Source of the DNA: Hyphomicrobiaceae bacterium
GTDB taxonomy: Bacteria > Pseudomonadota > Alphaproteobacteria > Rhizobiales > Hyphomicrobiaceae
Length of the DNA stretch: 48,218 nucleotides
Assembly (NCBI GenBank): GCA_023384095.1
Contig: JAHDXT010000028.1
Span: 1-48,218, forward strand
Direction: 5' to 3'
In this document: in pieces, positions 15,831-24,378 of the stretch
Numbering within the stretch: position 1 is the stretch's first letter
How the letters are laid out: each line of letters starts with the position of its first letter
Notes under the pieces: model-generated
What the model saw: only the letters and a program-made list of their open reading frames with translations
Told to the model about the DNA's origin: nothing
Database searches by the model: none
Position numbers and translations under genes: made by a program

Positions 15831-16430
15831 CTACTCGACCGCCACCTCGCACCCGCAGCCATCGCCGTGCACGTGATCGTGATGGTGGCCGTGGTGCTCC
15901 GGCTCGACGATCACGCGTGACAGCACCCCTTCGATGGCGACGGCAGCCTCGCGCGGAGCATCGGCTCCCTCCAGCGCCAGCGCCATGATCTCGGCGCCGA
16001 TGCGCAGGTCGTCGATCTGGCCGAAGTAGTGGCGCCGCAGCCGGCCCCGCCGGTCGAACAGCAACAGCGTCGGCGTCCCGCGCATCTCATAGGCTCGCAT
16101 CGTCAGCGGCGGACCCTGGCCGTCCGGCGCATCGACCGCGACCGGGAACGGCCAGCGGTACTCGTGGATGAACGCCTCCAGAGCGGCAGGCGTCATCACG
16201 TCGTGGTGCTCGAACACGGTGTGCAGGCCGATGGCGGCAACCTCGTCCGCATGGAAGCGCTGGGCGATCCGGCGCATCTGCGGCAGGCCGTGCGAGACGC
16301 AGCCGGGACACAGCATCTGAAATGCGTGCAGGACCACGACACGGCCCTTGAGCGCCGACAGGGACAGCGGCTTCTTCGTGTTGAGCCAGCGCACCGTCTC
16401 GAGCTCCGGCGGATGCTCCGCGTCGAACAT
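15831..16430 (-). CDS. Redoxin/thioredoxin-fold protein with His-rich C-terminus
   Basis: 199 residues from ATG 16430. An AhpC/TlpA-like thioredoxin fold with the redox pair in AFQMLCPGCVSHGLPQ (Cys41, Cys44) and the conserved cis-proline region RGTPTLLLFDRRGRLRRHYF. No signal peptide, so probably cytoplasmic. The C-terminus is unusual: HHGHHHDHVHGDGCGC has seven histidines and two cysteines and could bind Zn, Ni or Cu. Substrate unknown. Convergent with the repeat and the DegS-like gene; pyrE diverges from it. Confidence 0.8.
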   Translation of the reverse strand: MFDAEHPPELETVRWLNTKKPLSLSALKGRVVVLHAFQMLCPGCVSHGLPQMRRIAQRFHADEVAAIGLHTVFEHHDVMTPAALEAFIHEYRWPFPVAVDAPDGQGPPLTMRAYEMRGTPTLLLFDRRGRLRRHYFGQIDDLRIGAEIMALALEGADAPREAAVAIEGVLSRVIVEPEHHGHHHDHVHGDGCGCEVAVE

Positions 16431-16638
16431 GGCTGATCCTCCTGATGTGCCCGAAGCCGCCGCGCATTGCAGCACGGGGGCCGGCCGTCCTCTACTCTGC
16501 CGAGGCGCTGACCTCAAGCGCGCTACTGCGAGAAGTGCAGTCGTCCGGCGGGGTGCATCCGATCGCGAGATCGCTTGACAGCGCCGCCGCGGGGGCCGCA
16601 AGGCAACGCAGCCCGCCCACTCCCGGAGGACGACCGTC

Positions 16639-17214
16639 ATGCCCGCCCCAAGCCGATCGCCCGCTGCCGACCGCGCCCGTCTCATCGAGATCGTCAAGGC
16701 GCGCTCCTTCCAGACGGGCGCACAGATGAAGCTCGCGTCGGGCCGTACATCGAGCTTCTATTTCAACATGAAGCCGACGATGCTCGATGCCGAGGGCGGG
16801 CTCATCGTCGCCAACCTCATCCTCGATCAGATCGAAAATGCCTCCGCCCGCTGGATCGGAGGCCTGGAAATGGGGGCGGTCCCGATCGCGGCGGCCGTCG
16901 CAGCGGCGAGCGCGATGCGAGGGCGGCCGATCTCGGCGTTCTTCGTGCGCAAGCTGGCGAAGGAGCACGGCACGCGCAGTCTCATTGAGGGGCTGGCGCC
17001 CGGCGAGCGCCTCGGCGGCGCCCGCGTCGTCGTGGTCGAGGACGTCACCACGACCGGCGGCTCCGCGTTAAAGGCAGCCGAGGCGGTGCGCGCCGAAGGC
17101 GGCGAGGTGGTCCGCATCGTCACCATCGTCGACCGCCTCGAGGGTGCCGCCGAGGCCTTCCGCGCCGCCGGCCTGACGTTCGCGCCGCTGCTCACGCTGG
17201 ACGATTTCCGGTAA
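16639..17214 (+). CDS. pyrE: Orotate phosphoribosyltransferase
   Basis: 191 residues. Catalyses orotate + PRPP to OMP in pyrimidine synthesis. The PRPP-binding motif is VVVVEDVTTTGGSALKAAEA, the catalytic flexible loop is FFVRKLAKEHGT, and the N-terminus has the substrate region LASGRTSSFYFNMKPTML. Start ATG 16639 with GGAGG 9 bp upstream. The next gene begins 17 bp downstream, so the two are probably co-transcribed. Confidence 0.95.
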   Translation: MPAPSRSPAADRARLIEIVKARSFQTGAQMKLASGRTSSFYFNMKPTMLDAEGGLIVANLILDQIENASARWIGGLEMGAVPIAAAVAAASAMRGRPISAFFVRKLAKEHGTRSLIEGLAPGERLGGARVVVVEDVTTTGGSALKAAEAVRAEGGEVVRIVTIVDRLEGAAEAFRAAGLTFAPLLTLDDFR

Positions 17215-17231
17215 ACGAGGGGGAGAGCGCC

Positions 17232-17882
17232 ATGTCCATTACCGACGACATCCTCGCCCGCTTCGCCGACCTCGCCACGCCGACACTCGCCAATGCGCTC
17301 GACGACATCGGGTTCGACGGCGTCATGAGCGGCATCGGCCAGGTCGTGCCCGGCACCCGGTGCCATGGCCGCGCTGTCACGATCGTGCAGGCGGCAGGGC
17401 CGCGCGGCAGCTTCGCCTCCGAAGACTTCAAAGTCGGGCACATGATCGACGCGGCGGGACCGGGCGACGTGCTCGTGGTCGACAGCGGCGGCCGCGCGGT
17501 GTCGACCTGGGGCGGGCTTGCCACGTTCGCCGCCAAGGTGAAGGGGGTCGCGGGCCTCGTCGTCGACGGCGGCGTGCGCGACCGCGAGGAGATGGAGAAG
17601 CACCGGCTGCCGGTGTTCACGCGGCACATGACGCCGCTGACGGGCCGCTCGCGCATCCGCATCACCGGCATCAACGAGACCATCCGGTGCGGCGGCGTCC
17701 GCGTCCGTCCGGGCGACGTGATCGTGGCCGACGGATCAGGCGTGGTCTCTATCCCTGCGGAGCACGCGGAACAGGTCGCCGAGCTCGCCCACCGCTATGC
17801 CGCCGATGACCGGCTGGCCGAGGCGGAGCTCGCCAAGGGCCTCTCGTTCCGCGAGGCGATGGCGAGGTTCAAGCGCATCTGA
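17232..17882 (+). CDS. RraA-like / HMG aldolase-family protein
   Basis: 216 residues with GGGGGAGAG upstream of ATG 17232. The family motif is visible: VKGVAGLVVDGGVRDREEME contains the G-x-V-x-D-G-x-x-R-D pattern used to bind substrate phosphate/carboxylate and Mg2+, preceded by GPGDVLVVDSGG and followed by VRPGDVIVADGSGVVSIP. Relatives include 4-hydroxy-4-methyl-2-oxoglutarate aldolase, oxaloacetate decarboxylase and RraA, the RNase E inhibitor. The substrate cannot be assigned. Co-directional with pyrE, 17 bp apart. Confidence 0.85.
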   Translation: MSITDDILARFADLATPTLANALDDIGFDGVMSGIGQVVPGTRCHGRAVTIVQAAGPRGSFASEDFKVGHMIDAAGPGDVLVVDSGGRAVSTWGGLATFAAKVKGVAGLVVDGGVRDREEMEKHRLPVFTRHMTPLTGRSRIRITGINETIRCGGVRVRPGDVIVADGSGVVSIPAEHAEQVAELAHRYAADDRLAEAELAKGLSFREAMARFKRI

Positions 17883-17952
17883 GCAACAGGAACCCCACCC
17901 CTCTGCCGCCGCTTCCGGCCGCGGCGAGTCGGTCAGGCGCAACGCGCGAGCG

Positions 17953-18786
17953 TCAGTGAGCCATGAGCACCGGCAGCTCGGTGCTCGACAGGATATGGCT
18001 CGTCGCCCCGCCGAAGATCATCTGCCGCAGCCGGCTCTGCGTATAGGCGCCCTTGACGAGCAGGTCGGCCCCGAGCCGCTGTGCCTCCTCGAGAATCGCC
18101 GCGCCCGGCTTGCGGCCGCCGGCCAGCACTGTGAGCTCGCGCGCCTCGATGCCATGGACGGCGAGGCAGTCGGCCAGCTCCTTTCCGGAAGGACCTGGGG
18201 AAACGGCGCCCTCGACCGTCAGCACCGCGACCTCGCGCGCCTTCAGCAGCAGCGGCATGGCGTAGGCGACCGTCCGCGCCGACTCCGTGCTGCAGTTCCA
18301 CGAGATCACGATGCGCTCGCCGAGCGAGCGCGGCGGCACCGGCGGCGCGATCAGCAGCGGCCGTCCGCTCTCGAACAGCACGGCTTCGAGCGTGGTCATG
18401 CGCGGCCCGGCCGTCCCGCCCTGCGGCCGGCCCACGACCGTGACGTCATAGACGCGCGCAAGACTGCCCAGCGCCGCGTCGTCCACCGGGTCGATCGCTC
18501 GCCAATGATGGCGCGGGCGCTGGCCCGCGAGCGGGGACATTGCCGCTTCGGTGGCGAAGTAAGCGTCGAAGATGCGTCGCGAGCTGGCCAGGATCTCCAG
18601 ATCCTCCTGCTCGGCGCGCGGGAAAGTGACAGTGACGACGGGGTCCGGCCCCACCACCGAGATCTGCGGCAGCCGCAGGGCGACGCCTTCGACGGTGCCC
18701 GAGAACATGCCGGCGAGGCGCGTGGCGCAGTCCAGCATGGAGGTGACGAGATCGTGCTTTTCGATCGGAACGAGGATGCTCTTCAC
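17953..18786 (-). CDS. Universal stress protein (tandem UspA domains)
   Basis: 277 residues from GTG 18786, chosen because GGAGGG lies just upstream; a GTG at 18798 is the alternative. The protein begins VKSILVPIEKHD, the classical Usp first strand. The second half contains RIVISWNCSTESARTVAYAM and GGATSHILSSTELPVLMAH, the Usp C-terminal strand with the G-x(2)-S-x(2)-I phosphate-binding region partly kept. The first half is diverged. Likely a cytoplasmic stress protein; no partner gene is adjacent. Confidence 0.85.
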   Translation of the reverse strand: MKSILVPIEKHDLVTSMLDCATRLAGMFSGTVEGVALRLPQISVVGPDPVVTVTFPRAEQEDLEILASSRRIFDAYFATEAAMSPLAGQRPRHHWRAIDPVDDAALGSLARVYDVTVVGRPQGGTAGPRMTTLEAVLFESGRPLLIAPPVPPRSLGERIVISWNCSTESARTVAYAMPLLLKAREVAVLTVEGAVSPGPSGKELADCLAVHGIEARELTVLAGGRKPGAAILEEAQRLGADLLVKGAYTQSRLRQMIFGGATSHILSSTELPVLMAH

Positions 18787-18936
18787 GGTGCCCTCCACTT
18801 TGACGGTTGTTTACGTGTTGTTTTTTGACGGACGAGGCATCCTACCACGATTTGCAGGGCATGGCCTCGCAGGCGGCATTTTGCGTCCCTCCAAGGGCCG
18901 CGTTTGGGTGGTGAGAACCGCATTGCGGTCTCGTCG

Positions 18937-19632
18937 CTAGAAATCGAGGTCCTCGTAGTGCGGCGGCGGCATCAGGCCCGCGATGCGGTCGGCGAGGACC
19001 GGCCGGAAGGACCGGCGCGACTTGATGCGCGCATACCAGGTCTTCGCGACGGGGTGATCCTCCCACGGGACCTCGCCGAAATAGTCCACCGAGGACAGAT
19101 GCGCGGCTGCGGCAATGTCGGCAAAGGTCATCTCGCCGCCGGCGAGCCAGCTCCGCTGGTCGGCGAGGAAGCCAATGTAGCCGAGGTGATAGCGCAGGTT
19201 GGCGCGGACAGCGCGCAGCACGTCGAGGTCGGGACCGCGCGGGGACGGGCCGGAGATGCGGGCATAGAGCTTCTCGTGCAGCAGGTCGCGGACCACCTCG
19301 CGGTTGAGCTTGCGGTGGAACCAGTCGACGAGCCGCCGCACCTCGGCGCGCTCCTCGCTCGTGCCGGGGAACAGCGGGACGGCGCGCCCGTCGACCGGGT
19401 GCTCGGCGATCTCCTCGGCGAAGTATTCCGATATCGCGTAGGCGCCGCACAGCAGCACGCCGTCGTCGAGCTGGAGCACCGGCAACTCACCCGAGGGATT
19501 GAGCGCCAGGAATGCGGGGCGCCACTCCCACGGCTTTTCCTCGACCATTTCCGCCTCGATCGCGAGCTCCGCAAGGACGATGCGGATTGCGCGCGACGCG
19601 GGACAGAGCCGATAATGGAAGAGCCTGTGCAT
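18937..19632 (-). CDS. Glutathione S-transferase family protein
   Basis: 231 residues. The N-terminal thioredoxin-like domain begins LFHYRLCPASRAIRIVLAEL, with Cys and Ser at the usual active-site positions, and has the conserved cis-Pro in NPSGELPVLQLDDG. The C-terminal all-helical domain ends with WLAGGEMTFADIAAAAHLSS (the N-capping D of helix alpha-6) and WYARIKSRRSFRPVLAD. Substrate unknown. Flanked by divergent uppP. Confidence 0.9.
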   Translation of the reverse strand: MHRLFHYRLCPASRAIRIVLAELAIEAEMVEEKPWEWRPAFLALNPSGELPVLQLDDGVLLCGAYAISEYFAEEIAEHPVDGRAVPLFPGTSEERAEVRRLVDWFHRKLNREVVRDLLHEKLYARISGPSPRGPDLDVLRAVRANLRYHLGYIGFLADQRSWLAGGEMTFADIAAAAHLSSVDYFGEVPWEDHPVAKTWYARIKSRRSFRPVLADRIAGLMPPPHYEDLDF

Positions 19633-19810
19633 GGCCTCGTGCAGCCTCGGATGACCCCTTGTTGTGGCGACCCCGTCCGATTCGTCAAGGTTGGCCGGAT
19701 GTGACTCTGCGGCGGCTCCCCGACCCGCCGGAATCTGCTAATGCGGCCAGAGCGAAAAGCGGCCCGCGCACTCGCGCCGGCGGGCGCGGCCGGGAGGATG
19801 GGAATAGCGC

Positions 19811-20608
19811 ATGCCGGTATGGCAAGTCCTGCTGCTCGGGCTCATCGAGGGACTGACCGAGTTCATTCCCGTATCCTCGACCGGCCACCTGCTACTTGCC
19901 GGACACTTCCTGGGCTTCCAATCCCCCGGCAAGTCGTTCGAGGTCCTGATCCAGCTCGGAGCCATTCTCGCCCTTCTCACCGTCTATTCCGGCCGACTCG
20001 TCAGGCTGGCGGTCGACCTGCCGGCCGACAGGCGCGCGCGCCGCTTCGTGCTCGGCGTGCTCCTCGCCTTCCTGCCGGCGGCAGCAGCCGGCGTGGCGAT
20101 GCACGGCTTCATCAAGACCGTGCTCTACGAAAGTCCGGCGCTCGTCTGCGCATCCCTGATCCTGGGCGGCGTCGTGCTGCTCCAGGTCGATCGGATGACG
20201 TTCAGGCCCCGGTACAAGACCGTGATGGAGTTTCCGCCCTCGCTGGCGCTCAAGATCGGCATCTGCCAGGCCGCGGCGCTCATTCCCGGCGTCTCGCGGT
20301 CCGGCGCCACGATCGTCGGCGCCCTGCTGCTTGGAACGGACAAGCGGTCGGCCGCCGAGTTCTCCTTTTTTCTGGCCATGCCGACCATGGCCGGCGCGTT
20401 CGCATACGATCTCTACAAGAACTGGGCGGTGCTGCAGCCGGAGGATCTGGCGGGGATCGCCTTCGGCTTCCTTGCTGCCTTCGTCGCGGCCGCCCTGGTC
20501 GTGCGCTTCCTGCTCGAGTTCGTCAGCCGCTACGGCTTCGCGCTGTTCGGCTGGTGGCGCATTATCGTCGGCGGTCTCGGCCTCGGCGCGCTCGCCGTGC
20601 TCGGTTGA
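19811..20608 (+). CDS. uppP: Undecaprenyl-diphosphatase UppP (BacA)
   Basis: 265 residues, an inner-membrane phosphatase that recycles the undecaprenyl carrier for peptidoglycan and LPS synthesis. Both family motifs are intact: [17 protein letters not shown] at 14-30 and [17 protein letters not shown]. Around eight hydrophobic helices are visible and the length is standard. GGGAGG lies upstream of ATG 19811. The stop is 11 bp from the convergent end of ptsN. Confidence 0.95.
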   Translation: MPVWQVLLLGLIEGLTEFIPVSSTGHLLLAGHFLGFQSPGKSFEVLIQLGAILALLTVYSGRLVRLAVDLPADRRARRFVLGVLLAFLPAAAAGVAMHGFIKTVLYESPALVCASLILGGVVLLQVDRMTFRPRYKTVMEFPPSLALKIGICQAAALIPGVSRSGATIVGALLLGTDKRSAAEFSFFLAMPTMAGAFAYDLYKNWAVLQPEDLAGIAFGFLAAFVAAALVVRFLLEFVSRYGFALFGWWRIIVGGLGLGALAVLG

Positions 20609-20619
20609 GGCGTGCCGCA

Positions 20620-21084
20620 TCAGGCGACATAGGACGAGGCCTGCTCGGTCAGGACGGCGTAGAGCGCCGCGCCGTCCGTCGCGGCGCGCAGACGCGCTAT
20701 GGTGTTCGGCTCCCGCAGCAGGCGGGAGATGCGGGCCAGCGCCTTCAGATGATCACCGCTCGCGTGCTCGGGCGCCAGAAGCAGGAAAATGAGATCGACC
20801 GGCTCATTGTCGAGCGAATCGAATTCGATCGGCTCCTCGAGGCGGGCGAACAGGCACACGATTGATTTCAGCGATCGCAGCTTGACATGCGGGATCGCGA
20901 TGCCGCGGCCGAGCCCGGTCGAGCCGAGGCGCTCACGCTGCAGCAATGTGTCGAACAGGTCACGCGCCTGAAGTCCGGTGAGCTCGGCGGCGCGCTGGCT
21001 CAACTCCTGCAGCGCCTGCTTCTTGCTCTTCGCCTTCAGGGACGGAATGACGCCTTCCGGCGACAGCAGGTCCCCAAGATCCAT
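20620..21084 (-). CDS. ptsN: Nitrogen-regulatory phosphotransferase EIIA-Ntr
   Basis: 154 residues from ATG 21084; the frame extends upstream to 21285 through non-protein-like sequence. Phosphoacceptor His66 lies in GLGRGIAIPHVKLRSLK. The N-terminus MDLGDLLSPEGVIPSLKAKS and the segment DLIFLLLAPEHASGDHLKAL are typical. PtsN is the terminal acceptor of the nitrogen PTS and controls K+ transport and other processes. It normally follows rpoN and hpf in alphaproteobacteria; here the space in between holds only a degenerate hpf-like sequence. Confidence 0.93.
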   Translation of the reverse strand: MDLGDLLSPEGVIPSLKAKSKKQALQELSQRAAELTGLQARDLFDTLLQRERLGSTGLGRGIAIPHVKLRSLKSIVCLFARLEEPIEFDSLDNEPVDLIFLLLAPEHASGDHLKALARISRLLREPNTIARLRAATDGAALYAVLTEQASSYVA

Positions 21085-21175
21085 GATGATGTCATCCCTT
21101 CGGGGTAGTGGCAGGCTCCAGTCGATGCACGGCTCTTGCGCGCTGCCGGGTTTTCCGGTCCCAATCAAATGCGCA

Positions 21176-21679
21176 CTACCTCCCCCGACGCCCATTGTGA
21201 CCAAAGGGCATCCGGGGTGTGGTTGGTCCAACAGATCTCGTGTCGGGAATGCGACGTGCGATCCCGGTGCCTCCGCGTCCGACATTGCGAAACACCAGAA
21301 ACATATGGCTCGTCAAGTCCGGCGGCATCAAGGCCGGGCCGCGCATGCTGCGACACTTGGAGCCCGGCTCGGCTGAATACAGAATACCCCAACCGGCGCA
21401 TCGCCATGCGTGCCGCGCGGCAAGCGCCTCGGCGTTTGCACCGACGCTGCGTAACCGGTGAGGTGTCGTGCGAGGCATAGGATCCGGATTTACGTCGTGA
21501 GCGCGGCCGCGGCCGCCGAGAACGCATCCACTTTTCGAAACCCCGGAATCACAACTCGGAGCATAACGGCTGCCAGGCATGATGATCGACAGTCTTTGTT
21601 GCGCCCCGCAGAAGTCGATGCTCTCGCTGGTGACCATCAGCATCACTGCCATGCCCAAACCACCGCGTGCGCACCACAT
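21176..21679 (-). pseudogene. Probable decayed hpf (ribosome hibernation factor) between rpoN and ptsN
   Basis: The 785-bp gap between rpoN and ptsN is where hpf lies in related genomes. On the minus strand an open frame still reads PPDLTSHMFLVFRNVGRGG followed by an ARR-containing tail, close to the Hpf C-terminal pattern DLT-x(4)-LVFRN-x-G-x-GG-x(n)-RR-x-DG-x-IGW. Further upstream, KSGCVLGGRGRAHDV resembles the domestic DSG-x-TL-x(5)-AHDA segment of the S30AE domain. The N-terminal S30AE part cannot be found, and the C-terminal DGNIGW element is lost. This is a by-eye alignment supported by position and orientation. It may be a pseudogene or a very diverged gene. The remaining gap sequence (21680-21869) shows nothing recognisable. 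Confidence 0.5.
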
Positions 21680-21869
21680 GCGACACGGCTGCTCGCCTCG
21701 GCTTATGTGCTTGCTCCGCCCGAACTACCAGTCGCTCATGCCACTGAGGCGGTCCGAATACTTTGCTAACATCGATCCGCGATAGTTAAACCGTACCCCA
21801 TCGCGTGTCAATTCGAGCGGGCAAGGTGTTCACCGATTAGGTGCAGGCGGCACCCCGTTGCACCCTTGC

Positions 21870-23402
21870 TCAGGCGACGCTGCGCGCGCCGGCGGCGAGC
21901 CGCTTCTCGCGGCGGCGCTGCACGGAGGAGGGGATGCGCATCGATTCACGGTACTTCGCCACGGTGCGCCGGGCGATGTCGATGCCGTCCGCCTTGAGCC
22001 TGTCCACGATCATATCGTCGGACAGCACCGTCTCGTACGTCTCCGCATCGACCATTTGCCGGATGCGGTGCCGCACGGCCTCGGAGGAATAGGCTTCCCC
22101 CGATCCGGCCGCCGCGATCGAGGACGTGAAGAAATACTTCAGCTCGAAGATCCCGCGCGGAGTGGCGATGTACTTGTTGGACGTCACGCGGCTGATCGTC
22201 GATTCATGCATGGAGATCGCCTCCGCGACGGTCTTCAGGTTCAGCGGCCTGAGGTGCTGGACGCCATGGGTGAAGAACCCGTCCTGCTGGCGGACGATCT
22301 CCTCCGCGACACGCAGTATCGTGCGGGCCCGCTGGTCCAGGCTCTTGGCGAGCCAGTTGGCCGACTGCAGGCAGGTCAGCAGATAGGACTTGTCGTCGGA
22401 GGCCCGGGTCGACCTGGAGACGCGCGCATAGTAGGTGCGGTTGACCAGCACGCGCGGCAGCGTCTCCGAGTTGAGCTCGATGTGCCAGCTCCCGTCGCTG
22501 GCGGCGCGCACGATCACGTCCGGTACGACGGGCTGCACCTCGACCGAGCCGAACAGCAGCCCCGGCTTGGGGTTGAGGCGCTTGATCTCCGCGACCATCT
22601 CCAGGAGCTCGTCCATGTCGACGCCGACGGCCCTGCGCAGCGCCGGCAGGTTGTGCTGGGCGAGCAGCCCCAGGTTGTCGAGCAGCGCCGCGATCTGCGG
22701 GTCGTAGCGGTTCTGGTCCTTGAGCTGCAGGGCGAGGCATTCGGCGAGATCCCGCGCCAGCACGCCCGGGGGATCGAACGTCTGCATCCTGGCGAGGACG
22801 GCCTCCACACGCTCGGCGCTGGCGCCGAGCATGTCGGATACGATCGCGAGGTCGGCCGTCAGGTAGCCGGACTCATCCACCATATCGATCAGGAACTGGC
22901 CGATCAGCCGGTCGGCGGCGTCGTGGAGCGCGAGCGGAAGCTGGCCGAGCAGATGATCCTTGAGGGACACGTCCGCGGCGGCGAAGGCTTCGAGATCGGC
23001 CTCGCCGTCGCCGGCATGGCTGCGCTGGCGCAGCGATGCCCAGCCGCTGTCGCCGAGGCCGGGACCGAGATCCGTCGCGGTCGCGTCGGGAAAGAGGCTG
23101 GCGGGATCGGCGTCGAGGCTGGCGGCGGCATCGTCGCTGCGTCCGCCGAGGTCGAGCCATTCCTCGGCATCGGACGGCCCGCCCGCATCCGGCTCTGCCG
23201 GTGCGGCGCCGAGACCCTCAGGCAACGGCAAATCGCCATCCTCCTCAGCCCGCTCCAGCAGCGGGTTGCGCTCGACCTCCGCATCGACGAAGGCGTTGAG
23301 CTCCATGTTCGAGAACTGCAGCAGCCGGATCGCCTGCTGGAGCTGGGGGGTCATCACCAGCTGCTGGCTCTGTCGGAACTCTAGCCTGGCGGATAGCGCC
23401 AT
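21870..23402 (-). CDS. rpoN: RNA polymerase sigma-54 factor
   Basis: 510 residues from ATG 23402, where the conserved MALSARLEFRQSQQLVMTPQ N-terminal activator-interacting region begins. An acidic region II follows, then the core-binding domain and the HTH (MHESTISRVTSNKYIATPRG). The C-terminal RpoN box is ARRTVAKYRESM. It directs -24/-12 promoters with enhancer-binding proteins. It lies 63 bp after lptB in the conserved lpt-rpoN-(hpf)-ptsN order. Confidence 0.95.
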   Translation of the reverse strand: MALSARLEFRQSQQLVMTPQLQQAIRLLQFSNMELNAFVDAEVERNPLLERAEEDGDLPLPEGLGAAPAEPDAGGPSDAEEWLDLGGRSDDAAASLDADPASLFPDATATDLGPGLGDSGWASLRQRSHAGDGEADLEAFAAADVSLKDHLLGQLPLALHDAADRLIGQFLIDMVDESGYLTADLAIVSDMLGASAERVEAVLARMQTFDPPGVLARDLAECLALQLKDQNRYDPQIAALLDNLGLLAQHNLPALRRAVGVDMDELLEMVAEIKRLNPKPGLLFGSVEVQPVVPDVIVRAASDGSWHIELNSETLPRVLVNRTYYARVSRSTRASDDKSYLLTCLQSANWLAKSLDQRARTILRVAEEIVRQQDGFFTHGVQHLRPLNLKTVAEAISMHESTISRVTSNKYIATPRGIFELKYFFTSSIAAAGSGEAYSSEAVRHRIRQMVDAETYETVLSDDMIVDRLKADGIDIARRTVAKYRESMRIPSSVQRRREKRLAAGARSVA

Positions 23403-23465
23403 CGCCTCGACACCTCGACTGCCCATGCCGTGGGCAGCGCTTGCCCGAACTTGCTCGGCCAAGGC

Positions 23466-24326
23466 TTAACCGAACATGTCGCCGAGATAAACTCGCCTGA
23501 CGTCTTCATTCTTTATGATTTCTTGCGGGTCGCCCTGCGTCAGGACCTGTCCGTCGTAGATGATGTAGGCGCGGTCGATCAGGCTCAGCGTTTCGCGCAC
23601 GTTGTGATCCGTGATGAGGACGCCGATGCCGCGCTGGGTCAGATGGCGCACCAGCTCCTGGATGTCGCCGACCGCGATCGGGTCGATGCCGGCGAACGGC
23701 TCGTCGAGCAGCATGTACGAGGGGCCGCTGGCAAGGGCCCGGGCGATCTCGCACCGCCGCCGCTCGCCGCCCGAGAGCGCGATCGACGGCGATTTCCTCA
23801 GCCGCGCGATGTTGAACTCCTCCAGCAGGCCGTCGAGCTTCTCCCGGCGCCTCCTGCGGTCGGGCTCCACCATCTCCAGCACGGACATGATGTTCTGCTC
23901 GACGGTCAGCCCCCGAAAGATCGACGCCTCCTGCGGCAGGTAGCCGATGCCGAGCCGGGCGCGGCGGTACATCGGCAGCCGCGTCGCGTCGCGCCCGTCG
24001 ATGTAGATCGTTCCCGCGTCCGCGGGCACGAGCCCGGTGATCATGTAGAACACCGTCGTCTTGCCGGCGCCGTTGGGGCCGAGCAGGCCGACCGCCTCGC
24101 CGCGGCCGACGGCCAGGCTCACGCCCCTGACCACCTTGCGATTGCGATAGGACTTCTCGACCTGATGAACGGTCAGCCATCCCTCAGCCGCGTACGGCTG
24201 CTCCTCGTCGGCCGCGGCCGGGTCGTGACCGCCGGACCCGTTGTGCCGGTCACCGGCGGGGCCCGCCGCCGTCTCCGGCCGAGGCTCCGGACCGGGGCGC
24301 CGGCGACGAACAGGGAACAGCTTCAC
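23466..24326 (-). CDS. lptB: LPS export ABC transporter ATP-binding protein
   Basis: About 286 residues, taking GTG 24326 (VKLFPVRRRR) as the start; the frame is open further upstream inside lptCA. Walker A is GPNGAGKT, signature LSGGERRRCEIARA, Walker B YMLLDEPFAGIDP, and the switch His is in LITDHNVRETL. The C-terminus (VRRVYLGDMF) is LptB-like. It powers extraction of LPS by LptFG. The N-terminal 40 residues are Pro/Gly-rich, which is longer than in E. coli but not rare in alphaproteobacteria. Exact start uncertain. Confidence 0.9.
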   Translation of the reverse strand: MKLFPVRRRRPGPEPRPETAAGPAGDRHNGSGGHDPAAADEEQPYAAEGWLTVHQVEKSYRNRKVVRGVSLAVGRGEAVGLLGPNGAGKTTVFYMITGLVPADAGTIYIDGRDATRLPMYRRARLGIGYLPQEASIFRGLTVEQNIMSVLEMVEPDRRRRREKLDGLLEEFNIARLRKSPSIALSGGERRRCEIARALASGPSYMLLDEPFAGIDPIAVGDIQELVRHLTQRGIGVLITDHNVRETLSLIDRAYIIYDGQVLTQGDPQEIIKNEDVRRVYLGDMFG

Positions 24327-24378
24327 GGCCGGAGCGTCCTGATCGCGGTTTGCCGCAGGCCGGCGCGGTTCAGTAGCG

